The notes under the pieces are model-generated. The model was not told the DNA's origin and ran no database searches. It saw only the letters and a list, made by a program, of their open reading frames with translations. A DNA stretch of 64,000 bases, taken from the NCBI RefSeq assembly GCF_025060755.1, contig NZ_JANYUY010000001.1:248001-312000 (forward strand), in the 5' to 3' direction. The stretch comes from Paenibacillus doosanensis (GTDB taxonomy: Bacteria; Bacillota; Bacilli; Paenibacillales; NBRC-103111). The position numbers and the translations under genes were made by a program. This document shows, piece by piece, positions 48,309 to 57,069 of the stretch (the first letter of the stretch is position 1; every line of letters begins with the position of its first letter).

Positions 48309-48502
48309 TAAAATAATACTGGGCAGCCATAATTTAATTATTGGCCGCACGGGGGCTGAGCCGCTGCGCAAGCGGCGCGAACGGACACCGGGAAGGCTGC
48401 CGCTCCCGTCTCGCAAGCCGGGGCATGTATCAGGCCTCGCGGTACGGTAAAAACTATTTTCAGCTCTAGCAGAAACGAAATTTAAAAGGAGGGTTATCCA
48501 TC
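48309..48502 (+). ncRNA. Structured GC-rich leader upstream of pgpA
   Basis: A TAAAAT -10-like box (48309-48314) is followed by a possible leader of about 180 nt. It starts with GGCAGCC (48322-48328), which can pair with GGCTGCC (48395-48401). Inside are a hairpin CCGCT-GCGCA-AGCGG (48361-48375) and an A/T-rich hairpin. A CCCG/CGGG hairpin follows. I do not recognise a known riboswitch, and the -35 is poor. Confidence 0.3.
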
Positions 48503-49021
48503 ATGCCTTATAATCTCGATTCCGGTAAAGTCGCCGAAGCAGCTAAAACGTGGCTAACCCAAAGAGGGGTTCGCCTGGAGGACATAGCTGAACTGACCTA
48601 CTTTTTGCAGAAGGATTACTTCTCCTGCCTGACGATGGAGCAATGCATGGAAAGCGTCTGCCGGGTCGTCGAGAAGCGCGAGGTGCAGAACGCCATATTG
48701 ACCGGCATCCAGCTTGACATGCTGGCCGAAGAAGGCAAGCTGCTTCCGCCGCTTCAGGAAATGCTGGAAAACGACGAAGGCCTGTACGGCTGCGACGAGG
48801 TACTGGCTTTATCTATCGTCAATGTGTACGGAAGCATAGGCTTCACGAATTTCGGTTATATCGACAAGCTTAAGCCCGGCATCCTCAAGATGCTGAACGA
48901 TAAAAACGGACCTCATAAGCATACGTTTCTCGACGACATCGTCGGCGCGATCGCCGCGGCGGCGAGCAGCCGCATAGCGCACCGCAAGCAAGCGGAGAAG
49001 GAAGCCGAGCAGCAGCAGTAG
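48503..49021 (+). CDS. pgpA: Phosphatidylglycerophosphatase A-like (YutG family)
   Basis: A 172-residue protein of the PgpA superfamily as found in Bacillus YutG. Visible conserved blocks are EDIAELTYFLQKDYF at about 25-39, DEGLYGCDEVLALSIVNVYGSIGFTNFGYIDKLKPGIL and HTFLDDIVGAIAAAASSR, with the acidic FLDD box near the C-terminus. E. coli PgpA dephosphorylates phosphatidylglycerophosphate in the membrane; the Bacillus-type proteins are soluble-looking and their substrate is less sure. AAGGAGGG precedes the ATG. It converges with the germination operon. Confidence 0.85.
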   Translation: MPYNLDSGKVAEAAKTWLTQRGVRLEDIAELTYFLQKDYFSCLTMEQCMESVCRVVEKREVQNAILTGIQLDMLAEEGKLLPPLQEMLENDEGLYGCDEVLALSIVNVYGSIGFTNFGYIDKLKPGILKMLNDKNGPHKHTFLDDIVGAIAAAASSRIAHRKQAEKEAEQQQ

Positions 49022-49044
49022 CCGCCTGATGTTCAGCACTTTTA

Positions 49045-49107
49045 GAAAAAAAGGATGCGCCCCCCAGGCCGCTGATGTTGAAGCCTGGGCGGTACATCCT
49101 TTTTTTC
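49045..49107. terminator. Bidirectional terminator pgpA / ger operon
   Basis: AAAAAAAGGATG (left arm) pairs with CATCCTTTTTTT, with an inner CCCAGGC/GCCTGGG stem. Strong on both strands. Confidence 0.88.
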
Positions 49108-49146
49108 GTTTCCCGCGTGCGCCGCATAGCCTGCAGTTTCCCTGCA

Positions 49147-49356
49147 TTACCACCCCCACTTTTGCAGCGCCCAACGAGCGATGAATATCGCTGCGCCCAT
49201 CGCCAAGTTGATCCAGCCGACCCAGCGGGCCGCCCTCGCTTCTTTGGCCAATGACGCCATTTCATAGCCCTTCACGTCCATGAACAGGACATAAGCACCC
49301 GTTAACAGCAGCAGCGGCACCGAATAAATCATATAACTGGAATAGGCTCCGATCAC
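49147..49356 (-). CDS. Small two-helix membrane protein, candidate germination D subunit
   Basis: Sixty-nine residues with two membrane helices (about 8-27 and 45-65) joined by a charged loop (MDVKGYEMASLAKEARAAR). Start is GTG with GGGGA 7 nt upstream. It lies 61 bases after the gerC-type gene on the same strand and before a strong terminator, so it ends the ger operon. Small two-helix D proteins encoded beside gerABC-type operons are known to modulate nutrient germination in Bacillus and Clostridium. The match here is by size, topology and place only. Confidence 0.65.
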   Translation of the reverse strand: MIGAYSSYMIYSVPLLLLTGAYVLFMDVKGYEMASLAKEARAARWVGWINLAMGAAIFIARWALQKWGW

Positions 49357-49417
49357 ATTACCATCCCCTTCGGGCAGATCCGGCGGACAAGCATCGGGAT
49401 TGGCTCCCCCGCCGCCT

Positions 49418-50656
49418 TTATCTGGCCTTCATTCCTACGCGCCGGACTTTCGAATATACTTTGATTTCCATTTGAACCTCCGGGTACATCTGCTGCCACT
49501 TCTCCTTGGTTTGAATCTCCCGGTTCCAGAATACCGGCTCCTTGGCTCTTACGTATTCTCCGAATCCGAAAATATCCGAGCCTTTGTTTTGCGTTTTTTT
49601 GATCAGACCTTGATACGCTTTGATAAGCGATTTTTTATTCTCCTCTTCAATTCTCTGCAGCAGCTCGGAGTTGTTGGCAGCCAGACTCTCGCTGAGCTTC
49701 TCCTCCAGATTCGTTTCCGTATAGACGCTGATGGAGAAAAAAGGACGTCCGTTCCGGATCTTAACGTCGATTTTGGATTGGCGGTGAGTCGCAAAGATCG
49801 TGACCGTCTTGGCCGGATCGCTGTCCAGATTGATGAAGGCCCGGTAGCCTGCCGGATTAAGCCCTTTAATGCCCATATAAGCTGCGATTTCAAAAGGCTC
49901 CGATTTGTCGAGCATCTTGTCGTTCTTGAAATAGGCCATGCCTTTCAGCTCCACGCTTTGCGAGCCCGTCAACTCGATATAGGGGAGAAACGCCTCCTGC
50001 CCCTTTTTGGAGCTGTTGCTCCAGAAAATACCCAGAAAATCGTTCGGAAACTTCCCCTGCTTGACCGCTTCGTCCAGGGTGGAGAGCAAATACAGTGTCG
50101 GCACGCGCTCCAGCTTCGGAGCCGCTCTCATCATCGGTTCGGCGTCGCCTTTGCTGACGGCCATCCAGGCGGTTCTGCGCACTTCCGGGTTGCGGCGGAA
50201 ATAATCGTTCAAATTTTGCAGCCCCAGCTTGGCCACCTTCTCGGAGACGACAATAATCCGCAAGTGCCCGAAAAACAGCCTCGACGAAATTTGCTGCTGC
50301 AAGTTCATAATGGCATCGTCAATCGTATGGCCAACCACGCTGATCACCCACACCGTTTCCTCCGCCCCTTTCCCGACTGCCCCGGACTCGCCGGGACCGA
50401 GCGGAATTTTGCCGGGCAGGGCGATTTGAACGGCGACGCGGATCATGTTTTTGTTGGGCGCCGGGAATTTGCCGCGCAGATGCGATATTTGATCCTCCGT
50501 ATTCGCGTCTTTGATATCGGCCGAATCCACCGAAATGCCGAGCACCATGGCGCGGTCTTCAATCTCCAAACGGTCCCAGCACCCGGTAAGCAGCGGGAAG
50601 GTGAGCAGCACGGCCGCCGTCAGCTTAACGATGCTCGTCCATTGGCGTTTCTCCAC
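49418..50656 (-). CDS. gerC: Ger(x)C family germinant-receptor lipoprotein
   Basis: A 412-residue lipoprotein (signal peptide, lipobox LLTGC with Cys26, then WDRLEIEDRA) typical of GerAC/GerKC/GerBC: three domains of mixed alpha/beta on the outer face of the spore inner membrane. Conserved GHTIDDAI, FGHLRIIVVSEK and EVRRTAWMAVSKG are visible. Start is GTG with AGAGGGG 6 nt upstream, overlapping the end of the B-subunit gene by 32 bases. It forms a receptor with the adjoining A and B proteins. The germinant cannot be told from sequence. Confidence 0.92.
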   Translation of the reverse strand: MEKRQWTSIVKLTAAVLLTFPLLTGCWDRLEIEDRAMVLGISVDSADIKDANTEDQISHLRGKFPAPNKNMIRVAVQIALPGKIPLGPGESGAVGKGAEETVWVISVVGHTIDDAIMNLQQQISSRLFFGHLRIIVVSEKVAKLGLQNLNDYFRRNPEVRRTAWMAVSKGDAEPMMRAAPKLERVPTLYLLSTLDEAVKQGKFPNDFLGIFWSNSSKKGQEAFLPYIELTGSQSVELKGMAYFKNDKMLDKSEPFEIAAYMGIKGLNPAGYRAFINLDSDPAKTVTIFATHRQSKIDVKIRNGRPFFSISVYTETNLEEKLSESLAANNSELLQRIEEENKKSLIKAYQGLIKKTQNKGSDIFGFGEYVRAKEPVFWNREIQTKEKWQQMYPEVQMEIKVYSKVRRVGMKAR

Positions 50657-51746
50657 CCCGATCCCCTCTTTTCTTGCGGATGACAGCGATGATCAGCAGC
50701 GTTCCGGGATATGCGATCGTAATGAAGAGTCCGATACGGCTTACATACTGAATGATTTCGTACATTTGCAGTATGCTTTCCGGCAGCATCGCCATGATGA
50801 AAACGAACGGCAGCAGCGAATACGAAAACAGCTTGTGATCGCGCAATCGAAGCAAATTGCTCATCGCACGGATCGTTAAATAATAGCTGGAAATCAGCGT
50901 TGTAAATACCGCGGTCACCCATACCGCGAGGAAAGCCGCATCCAGCCGTTCAAGAATGTTGGCCGGCAGCGACGTCGTCTTCGCCAGCTCCAACGTCGGC
51001 CACAAGAGCAGCTTCGTCTCTTCCGCTCCGAATACCCCGATCGTAGCGGTCACAATCGTGATATACAGCCCCCCCGATATAATCATCGCCCAGACGCTGG
51101 CTTTCATCGCCATCTTCGGCTCGCGCATCGCCGGAATGACGATGGTCATGATGAAGGAGCTCTGGAATAAGGCCGCTACGGTAAAGACGCTGGTCAGCAT
51201 CGGAACGGACGGACTCTGCCATACGGGCAGCAGATTGATCAAATCGGCATTTTTCAGCGACAACGCGACGATAAGCAGCGCCGGAATCAACAGGATAGGA
51301 AAATAAAAATTATGGATATAGGCGAAGGTGCGCATATCGTGTCGCGTCGAAATGGCGGACAGCAGCAGCATGACCACCACCGTCACTTCCAGCGGCGTCC
51401 GCTTCAGTACGGACGTGATAACCACTTCCCCGAACTCGCGCGCGGCGAGCGAAGTCAATATGGCGAAAAAGAAGATAATGCAAACGCTGCCGATCGCGGC
51501 CGGCCATTTGCCGATAATCTCCTCGCTGTATAAAATGATGGACTTGTCCGGGAAACGCATGCCAAGCAGCGTAATCAAACACAGTCCGAGGAAGGCCAGC
51601 AGCGAGGCAACCAATGTAACTAGCGGAGCGGCGGAATCGGCTTCCCTGACGGCAAACAACGGGAGCGGTAGAATGCCGACCCCAATGATCGTACTGACAA
51701 GAACGGTCGTTGCCTGGAACGTGGTGATCTGACGAAAATATTTCAT
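50625..51746 (-). CDS. gerB: GerB-type permease-like germinant-receptor subunit
   Basis: A 373-residue integral membrane protein with about ten helices, of the GerAB/endospore germination permease branch of the APC superfamily. The opening QITTFQATTVLVSTIIGVGILPLP carries the broken-helix GVGILPLP motif that in this family forms part of the ligand site. The start codon overlaps the A-subunit stop (TAATG), so the two are translationally coupled. It ends in a charged cytoplasmic tail. Confidence 0.93.
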   Translation of the reverse strand: MKYFRQITTFQATTVLVSTIIGVGILPLPLFAVREADSAAPLVTLVASLLAFLGLCLITLLGMRFPDKSIILYSEEIIGKWPAAIGSVCIIFFFAILTSLAAREFGEVVITSVLKRTPLEVTVVVMLLLSAISTRHDMRTFAYIHNFYFPILLIPALLIVALSLKNADLINLLPVWQSPSVPMLTSVFTVAALFQSSFIMTIVIPAMREPKMAMKASVWAMIISGGLYITIVTATIGVFGAEETKLLLWPTLELAKTTSLPANILERLDAAFLAVWVTAVFTTLISSYYLTIRAMSNLLRLRDHKLFSYSLLPFVFIMAMLPESILQMYEIIQYVSRIGLFITIAYPGTLLIIAVIRKKRGDRGGETPMDEHR

Positions 51747-53392
51747 TATCGGCCGCCCTTTCCTCCGTCTTTGCTGCTCGTATTGTTCGGGTCCAGCACA
51801 TTATGGGAGCTGTTCATAATATCATCCATTACATCGGGGTCGATTCTCCTCTTGTCGATCGTTTGCAAAAATGTCGGCCTCTTCTTAAACCACCACAGCG
51901 GACCGCGGATCAACAAATCCTTCATCCCTTGAAGACTGCCCGGAACCAGCGGACTCAGATAAGGAATGCCGAACGACTTTAATGAAAGGAGATGATTCGC
52001 GATAAGGATCAGCCCGATCATAATACCGTACAGGCCGAAGATGCCGCCCAGGAAAATAAGCGGAAACCTGAGCAGCCGCAAAGCCAGCGCAGCGTTATAA
52101 GCCGGCGTCGCAAAGGAGCCGATCGTCGTCAATGCAATGATGACGATCGTAATCGGGCTGGCGAAACCCGCCGCTACCGCCGCTTGCCCGACGACGAGGA
52201 CGCCGACAATGGACAGCGCGCCGCCGACCTGCTGCGGCAGGCGGATCGTCGCTTCCCGCAGCACTTCCATCGAAATCTCGATGATCAGCACCTCGATGAT
52301 CGCAGGAAACGGCACGCCGGCCCGGCCTCCGGCCACCGCCACCGCGAACTCCGTAGGAATCAGCTCCGGATTGAACGAGATGATAGCGACGTACAAGGAA
52401 GGAAAAATCAAGGAAAAAATCAGAGCGACCAGCCGCGCCAGACGAATCGAGCTCATCATCAAATACCGTTCGTTATAATCCTCTACCGTCTGATAAAACT
52501 GGCTGAACACCGTCGGTACGACCAAAGCCATCGGCGAACCGTCGACAAGAATCGCTACCCTCCCTTCCAGCAGGTTGGCGGCGACTTTATCCGGCCTTTC
52601 CGTATACTGCACTTGCGGAAACGGCGACAGATGATTGTCCTCGATGTACTGCTCCAAGTATCCCGAATCCAGCACGGCGTCGATATCGATCTTGGACAGC
52701 CGGTTCTTCACTTCGTCCACCAGCTCTCGATTTGTAATTCCTTCCATGAAGCAAATCGCGACCTTGGACTGCGTTCTTCGGCCGATTTCCATCGTATGCA
52801 AGCGTAAATCCGGCGTCTGCAGCCGATAGCGAAGCAGGGCGATATTCGTTCCGAGCAGCTCGATGAACCCTTCACGCGAGCCGCGGATGACCATCTCGGT
52901 AGCGGGCTGGTCGATCGAACGCTTATCGATGTTGCGCGTGCCAATTAAAAAAGCCTCATCCAGTCCCTCCACGACGACAACGGTTTGCCCGCATAAAATC
53001 GCTTCGACCAATTTGATGAGCTTGTTCTCCAGCTTGCCTTCGCTGTGATATAACGTTTCGTTCAGCAGCACGTCCGTGAGCCTGCCGGGCGCAATGGGCT
53101 TATTCTCCAAATGAGCGGGCAAGTACATGAGCGGCTTCAATATATCGGTGTTCACCAAGCCCTGATCGATCATATTGGAGAAGTAGAACATCACCGCTTC
53201 GTAATGCCCGAAGACGCGGAAACGGCGAATGACAAAATCGTCATTCTCTCCTAATATGCCGATGATAAAGTCAAGCGCATCGTTCAAACTGCCGTTAATT
53301 TTCTCATGCTGATGAGTCTCCGTAATCCGATCGGAGATTGTAACCAAAGGCTTGGCTTCCTTCTTGCGCTTGAACCATTTCAAGATGGACAA
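51746..53392 (-). CDS. gerA: GerA-type germinant-receptor subunit
   Basis: A 548-residue membrane protein of the GerA/GerKA/SpoVAF family. It has a large soluble N-terminal part (about 1-300, two subdomains; GTRNIDKRSIDQPATEMVIRGSREGF is diagnostic), then four to five membrane helices (about 315-475) and a polar C-terminal tail. Known family members form an oligomeric nutrient-gated ion channel in the spore inner membrane. I prefer the TTG at 53392 (LSILKWFKRKK) because GGGGGGAG lies 5-6 nt upstream; an ATG at 53428 has no proper site. It is the first gene of the A-B-C-D operon. I did not find a convincing SigG promoter. Confidence 0.92.
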   Translation of the reverse strand: MSILKWFKRKKEAKPLVTISDRITETHQHEKINGSLNDALDFIIGILGENDDFVIRRFRVFGHYEAVMFYFSNMIDQGLVNTDILKPLMYLPAHLENKPIAPGRLTDVLLNETLYHSEGKLENKLIKLVEAILCGQTVVVVEGLDEAFLIGTRNIDKRSIDQPATEMVIRGSREGFIELLGTNIALLRYRLQTPDLRLHTMEIGRRTQSKVAICFMEGITNRELVDEVKNRLSKIDIDAVLDSGYLEQYIEDNHLSPFPQVQYTERPDKVAANLLEGRVAILVDGSPMALVVPTVFSQFYQTVEDYNERYLMMSSIRLARLVALIFSLIFPSLYVAIISFNPELIPTEFAVAVAGGRAGVPFPAIIEVLIIEISMEVLREATIRLPQQVGGALSIVGVLVVGQAAVAAGFASPITIVIIALTTIGSFATPAYNAALALRLLRFPLIFLGGIFGLYGIMIGLILIANHLLSLKSFGIPYLSPLVPGSLQGMKDLLIRGPLWWFKKRPTFLQTIDKRRIDPDVMDDIMNSSHNVLDPNNTSSKDGGKGGR

Positions 53393-53562
53393 ACGGGCTC
53401 CCCCCTCACGCTTCATGCTGTCTGTCATTCACCCGCGTTACAGTAATTATTCCCATTATGCCCGGGAAGCAAACATCCCCCCATGCGAAGTTAGCCCCCC
53501 TATAGGACCGGCTCGGTCTATCGCGCGAACGCATCCCTAAGCCATGGAGACGGCTAGCGCAT

Positions 53563-53736
53563 AGGAACAAATCCCCTAAAAGTGACGTGATGCTCTGAAG
53601 CTTATTGCGTCCGCATCCAGCCTAAGCTGGATCGGCGTCTAACCCTTCCTCTGGGATCGTTCTATGGGTAGACTTTACTTTCGGGGAAACCCCCGGATGT
53701 CCACAGGATATGGCTGCGCATCATTTCCTAAACAAC
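53563..53736 (+). repeat. Dispersed structured repeat, copy 4
   Basis: Full-length copy between the ger operon (its left, upstream side) and the MBL gene (right), both minus strand, within a gap of about 400 bases. The C-rich left segment reads TCCCC, one C fewer than copies 2 and 3, and the G-run near the right has one G fewer as well. It abuts the terminator U-tract of the MBL gene. Confidence 0.92.
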
Positions 53737-53777
53737 AAAAAAACATCCGCAGCTCTCTGTTAGAAAGCCGCGGATGT
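53737..53777 (-). terminator. Intrinsic terminator of the MBL gene
   Basis: Stem ACATCCGC/GCGGATGT (53743-53777) with an imperfect inner stem and a T7 run on the minus strand that joins repeat copy 4. Confidence 0.8.
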
Positions 53778-53789
53778 GCCATCCGTCGT

Positions 53790-54767
53790 TCATATCGTTT
53801 GAAAAATGTCCGTCGCGCCGCGCTCCAGCTGCTCCACCCGCTGCGCGTCGCGCAAATAAATGAGATGCGCCAGCGTCTCGGATAAGGCAAACCGCAGCTG
53901 ATGCAGCGTCAAACGGTCGCCGAAGGTCGCCCGGCACACTTCATACGCCGTCATGGCTCCCTGCTCCAGCAGGCTTCGCATCTGTTCCAGCCGGGCATCA
54001 TGATGCTCCAGAAGCTCCCGCGTCCGCTGCCCGAACGTCTGGAACGGATCGCGATGCCCCGGATAAGCCGTCGTCACGTCATATTGTCCGATCACCTCAA
54101 GACTTTGCAGAAAGCTCTGCAGCGGATTCTCGTCGATACCGCCCGGCAAATAGCTCACATTAGGAGAAATACGCGGAATGACGTGATCTCCGCAGATCAT
54201 GTCGCCGCTTTGCCTGCGGTAAAAGCACAGATGCCCCGCCGCATGGCCCGGCGTATGAATCGTTTCGTATTCGTCGTCCCCGAGCCGGATCGGCTCTCCG
54301 GGAGTAATGAGCGACAAAGCGGGCTGAGGAGAAACCATAGAGACGAAGTCATCCATATGCGCCCGCATCGGTTCCGCCAGCTCGTCAGGCAAGCCATGCG
54401 CCGCGAACAGCCGCAGCAGTTCGTCCGTCATCGGCTGCGCTTCTCCCCAGAGCCTCTTCACCTGTCCGCAGCCGACTGCCGAGAGGCGAACCGGGGCGCC
54501 GGAGCGCTCCTGGAACCACCCGGCCAAACCGTAATGATCCGGGTGGTGGTGAGTCAGCACAAGCTGCTCGATATCCGCGAAACCGAAGCCCAGCTCCTTC
54601 ATCACCGCCTCCCACATCTCTTCGGCGGCCTCCGTATGCAAGCCCGGGTCGATCAGCGTATAGCCGTCCTTCCCGCGGATCAAATAAGCGTTGACCCAGC
54701 GCAGCGGAAACGGCAGCGGTACCTTGACTTGAATAAACGTGTCCTTATGCAGCGTATATAAGTTCAT
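53790..54767 (-). CDS. MBL-fold metallo-hydrolase
   Basis: A 325-residue hydrolase with the metallo-beta-lactamase metal motif THHHPDHYG (about 73-81), further ligands in HTPGHAAGHLCFY and GDHVIP, and a final His in AYPGHRDP. A C-terminal winged-helix-like segment (about 250-320; EVCRATFGDRLTLHQLRFALSETLAHL) gives it the build of LACTB2/beta-CASP-lacking hydrolases. The substrate is unknown; hydroxyacylglutathione or acyl-thioester cleavage and RNA cleavage are both seen in relatives. It is 11 bases after the methyltransferase gene and probably cotranscribed. Confidence 0.88.
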   Translation of the reverse strand: MNLYTLHKDTFIQVKVPLPFPLRWVNAYLIRGKDGYTLIDPGLHTEAAEEMWEAVMKELGFGFADIEQLVLTHHHPDHYGLAGWFQERSGAPVRLSAVGCGQVKRLWGEAQPMTDELLRLFAAHGLPDELAEPMRAHMDDFVSMVSPQPALSLITPGEPIRLGDDEYETIHTPGHAAGHLCFYRRQSGDMICGDHVIPRISPNVSYLPGGIDENPLQSFLQSLEVIGQYDVTTAYPGHRDPFQTFGQRTRELLEHHDARLEQMRSLLEQGAMTAYEVCRATFGDRLTLHQLRFALSETLAHLIYLRDAQRVEQLERGATDIFQTI

Positions 54768-54778
54768 GCCTTGCCGAC

Positions 54779-55513
54779 CTACCCTTTCCTGCGCCCGACG
54801 AATATCATTCTCTGGGAAGTTTCGCGATCATAGGGGGAAGCATTGTAATCCCCGTATACGTCGGATACTTCCAGTCCCGCACGATCCAGCATCGCCAGGA
54901 ACGGCTCCAGTCCGTACAGCTTGACCTGCTCCAGATAAGTTCTCTCGGGAGAGCCCTGTTCGCTCACGACGATCGTCTTGCGGACGAAGCCGTCCTCGAT
55001 GCGGCGGGTTTCCTCAATCGTACAAAAGCCTTCTTGGCGGGATGAGAACGGAACCAGATGCCGTTTTACATAATCCGGATTCATAAAATCGACGATGAAC
55101 TGGCCGGACGGGGCAAGCAGACGGGCGATTTCCCCCAGCACCCGTTCGTTCTCCTCGTCTTGCTCGAAGTAACCGAACGAAGTGAACAAATTGACGACCG
55201 CGTCGAAAGACTCCTGCAGCGGCACTTCTCTCATATCCCCTTGCAAAAAGCGGACCTGACGGCGCTCATTGAGCCGGTCCGCTTCAGCCAAAAGCACGTC
55301 CGACAAATCGATGCCGGTAACGGAATACCCGAAGTCGTTCAAAGCCATCGAATGTCTGCCCATACCGCAGCATAAATCGAGCACCTTGGCACCTTGAGGA
55401 AGCTGCAGCCATTCGATCATCTTCTTGACCTCTTGGTAAGCTCCTTCCACATCGCGGTGTTTGTATACTAACAAATAGTCGTCTCCAAAACTTTTTCGAT
55501 ACCAATCCGACAT
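54779..55513 (-). CDS. SAM-dependent class I methyltransferase
   Basis: A 244-residue methyltransferase. SAM-binding motif I is VLDLCCGMGRHSMAL (about 44-58), followed by GIDLSDVLLAEA and the acidic GDMREVP. The MSDWYRKSFGDDYLLVYKHRD start is characteristic of a Firmicutes group of unknown substrate. I start at ATG 55513; AAGGAGA is 12-13 nt upstream, so initiation may be weak, and an extended N-terminus of 20 residues is possible but unlike the family. It is paired with the MBL hydrolase downstream. Confidence 0.87.
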   Translation of the reverse strand: MSDWYRKSFGDDYLLVYKHRDVEGAYQEVKKMIEWLQLPQGAKVLDLCCGMGRHSMALNDFGYSVTGIDLSDVLLAEADRLNERRQVRFLQGDMREVPLQESFDAVVNLFTSFGYFEQDEENERVLGEIARLLAPSGQFIVDFMNPDYVKRHLVPFSSRQEGFCTIEETRRIEDGFVRKTIVVSEQGSPERTYLEQVKLYGLEPFLAMLDRAGLEVSDVYGDYNASPYDRETSQRMIFVGRRKG

Positions 55514-55756
55514 AGTATTCTTCAATCTCCTTCCCATCCTTGCAGCGACGGTCGCTGTGCCCGAAGGCGCCACTTGAACCGCATTGCTACTATCTTACCA
55601 AACTTTCTAAGGATGTCACAATCCGCGGGACGGGAATTCATCGTCATTTTTCTGATTGGGGCGATCAAGCGGCTATGGTGATGCGCTAAAGACTGGTGTA
55701 TAATCTAACTTTATAGAAGGTATGGTTCCTAAAGGTTGTTCTCCCGGAGGTTAAGA

Positions 55757-56968
55757 ATGAGCTTGCTACCTATTCAAGAGAAAATCGGCAGCCGCAAGCA
55801 TAAGGAAATTTACGAGCTTGTGCGTCGTCAAGGCACCGTGTCCAAAATCGAGCTGCTGGAACAAACCCAAATGACCGGCAGCACGCTGACCCGCACTTTG
55901 GAGGAGCTGACCCATCAGGGCTGGCTTGTGGAAGCCGGCTTCGGGGAATCCACCGGAGGCCGCCGTCCGATTCTGTATCAAACGAACCCGACCGCAGCCT
56001 ATGTGTTCGGGCTGGATATTTCACGCATGAGCTCGAAGCTGATTCTTTGCGATCTGCATATGAACAAGCTGGATGCCGAAAGCTGGTTGATGGACGAGCG
56101 CATGACTCCGGACCGCTTGCTCCGCGACATCGCCGATGCGGCCGAACGGATGCTGCACAAGCATCGGATCGCAGCGGACGCGGTGCTCGGCATGGGCATC
56201 GGCGCCGTCGGGCCTTTGGACCGTACGACGGGAATCATTCTGGAGCCGCTCTACTTTCCGGCGGCAGGCTGGCGCCATGTAGAGGTGGCGCGCTACATGC
56301 AGGAGAGGCTGCGCATCCCGGTGCTGCTCGACAACGGAGCCAACACGGCTATCATCGGCGAATCCTGGTCGGATCGCAACCGGGATTACCGTCATTTGCT
56401 CTACGTGCATCTCGGCGTAGGAATCCGATCCTCTATGATGGCCGGCGGCAAAGTCGTTTACGGCGCCGTCGATATGGAGGGCTCGATAGGCCAGATGATC
56501 ATTCAAACCGACGGGCCGCGGATCGGCAATCACGGCAACTTCGGCAGCCTGCAGACATACGCCTCCATCCATGCGCTGGAGCAGCAGGCTCAATCGCGGT
56601 TGAAGCAAGGTAGAGAAAGCTCTCTTCGCTATAAGGAAGCCGATCCGGAGAAAATCAACTACACTCATCTGCTGCAAGGGTTAAAGGAGCATGACCCGCT
56701 AACCGTGGAAATTTTTTCCCAAGCGGCGACTTACTTCGGCATCGGCTTGTCCAATCTGCTGAATATTTTGCATCCTGAGAAAGTCATACTCGGCGGCTCC
56801 TTGATCAGCAGCGATCCCAGCTTTTTCCAGATAGCGACTCGCGTGGCCATTCGCAACACGTACTACTATCCAGCGTATCAAGTAGTATTCAGCCAGGGAC
56901 ATCTGGGGGAAGAGGCGCTGGTTACCGGGGCGGCCATTATGATGATCAATCAATTGACGGAACTATGA
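55757..56968 (+). CDS. ROK family transcriptional regulator
   Basis: A 403-residue protein: an N-terminal winged helix (about 10-70; IYELVRRQGTVSKIELLEQTQMTGSTLTRTLEEL) and a C-terminal ROK fold like NagC/XylR. The ROK parts are weakened for catalysis. The phosphate loop reads LDISRMSSK instead of the usual DxGGT form, and the zinc motif lacks its Cys residues (DGPRIGNHGNFGSLQTYAS). It is therefore probably a sugar-responsive repressor, not a kinase. Start is ATG 55757 with CGGAGG upstream. It may control the FGE gene 101 bases downstream. Confidence 0.88.
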   Translation: MSLLPIQEKIGSRKHKEIYELVRRQGTVSKIELLEQTQMTGSTLTRTLEELTHQGWLVEAGFGESTGGRRPILYQTNPTAAYVFGLDISRMSSKLILCDLHMNKLDAESWLMDERMTPDRLLRDIADAAERMLHKHRIAADAVLGMGIGAVGPLDRTTGIILEPLYFPAAGWRHVEVARYMQERLRIPVLLDNGANTAIIGESWSDRNRDYRHLLYVHLGVGIRSSMMAGGKVVYGAVDMEGSIGQMIIQTDGPRIGNHGNFGSLQTYASIHALEQQAQSRLKQGRESSLRYKEADPEKINYTHLLQGLKEHDPLTVEIFSQAATYFGIGLSNLLNILHPEKVILGGSLISSDPSFFQIATRVAIRNTYYYPAYQVVFSQGHLGEEALVTGAAIMMINQLTEL

Positions 56969-57069
56969 GCACATCCGGCGGTCCGCACAAGCCGGCGGCC
57001 GGATGCGCTTCGCCGGAAATCACATGACTGTGAAGCCGCAAACATTACTTAGCCTAGGAGGAACTCGCT

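Noticed and set aside
53429-53562. SigG promoter before the ger operon (GCATG ... CATAATG)
   Set aside because: The two boxes are 21 bases apart, too far for SigG, so it is not listed.
53675-53890. Short frames reading through repeat copy 4 (and similarly 36519-36731 through copy 3) that share a CCLGND-type peptide
   Set aside because: The shared peptide only reflects the shared DNA repeat; no ribosome binding site, and the frames run through terminators.
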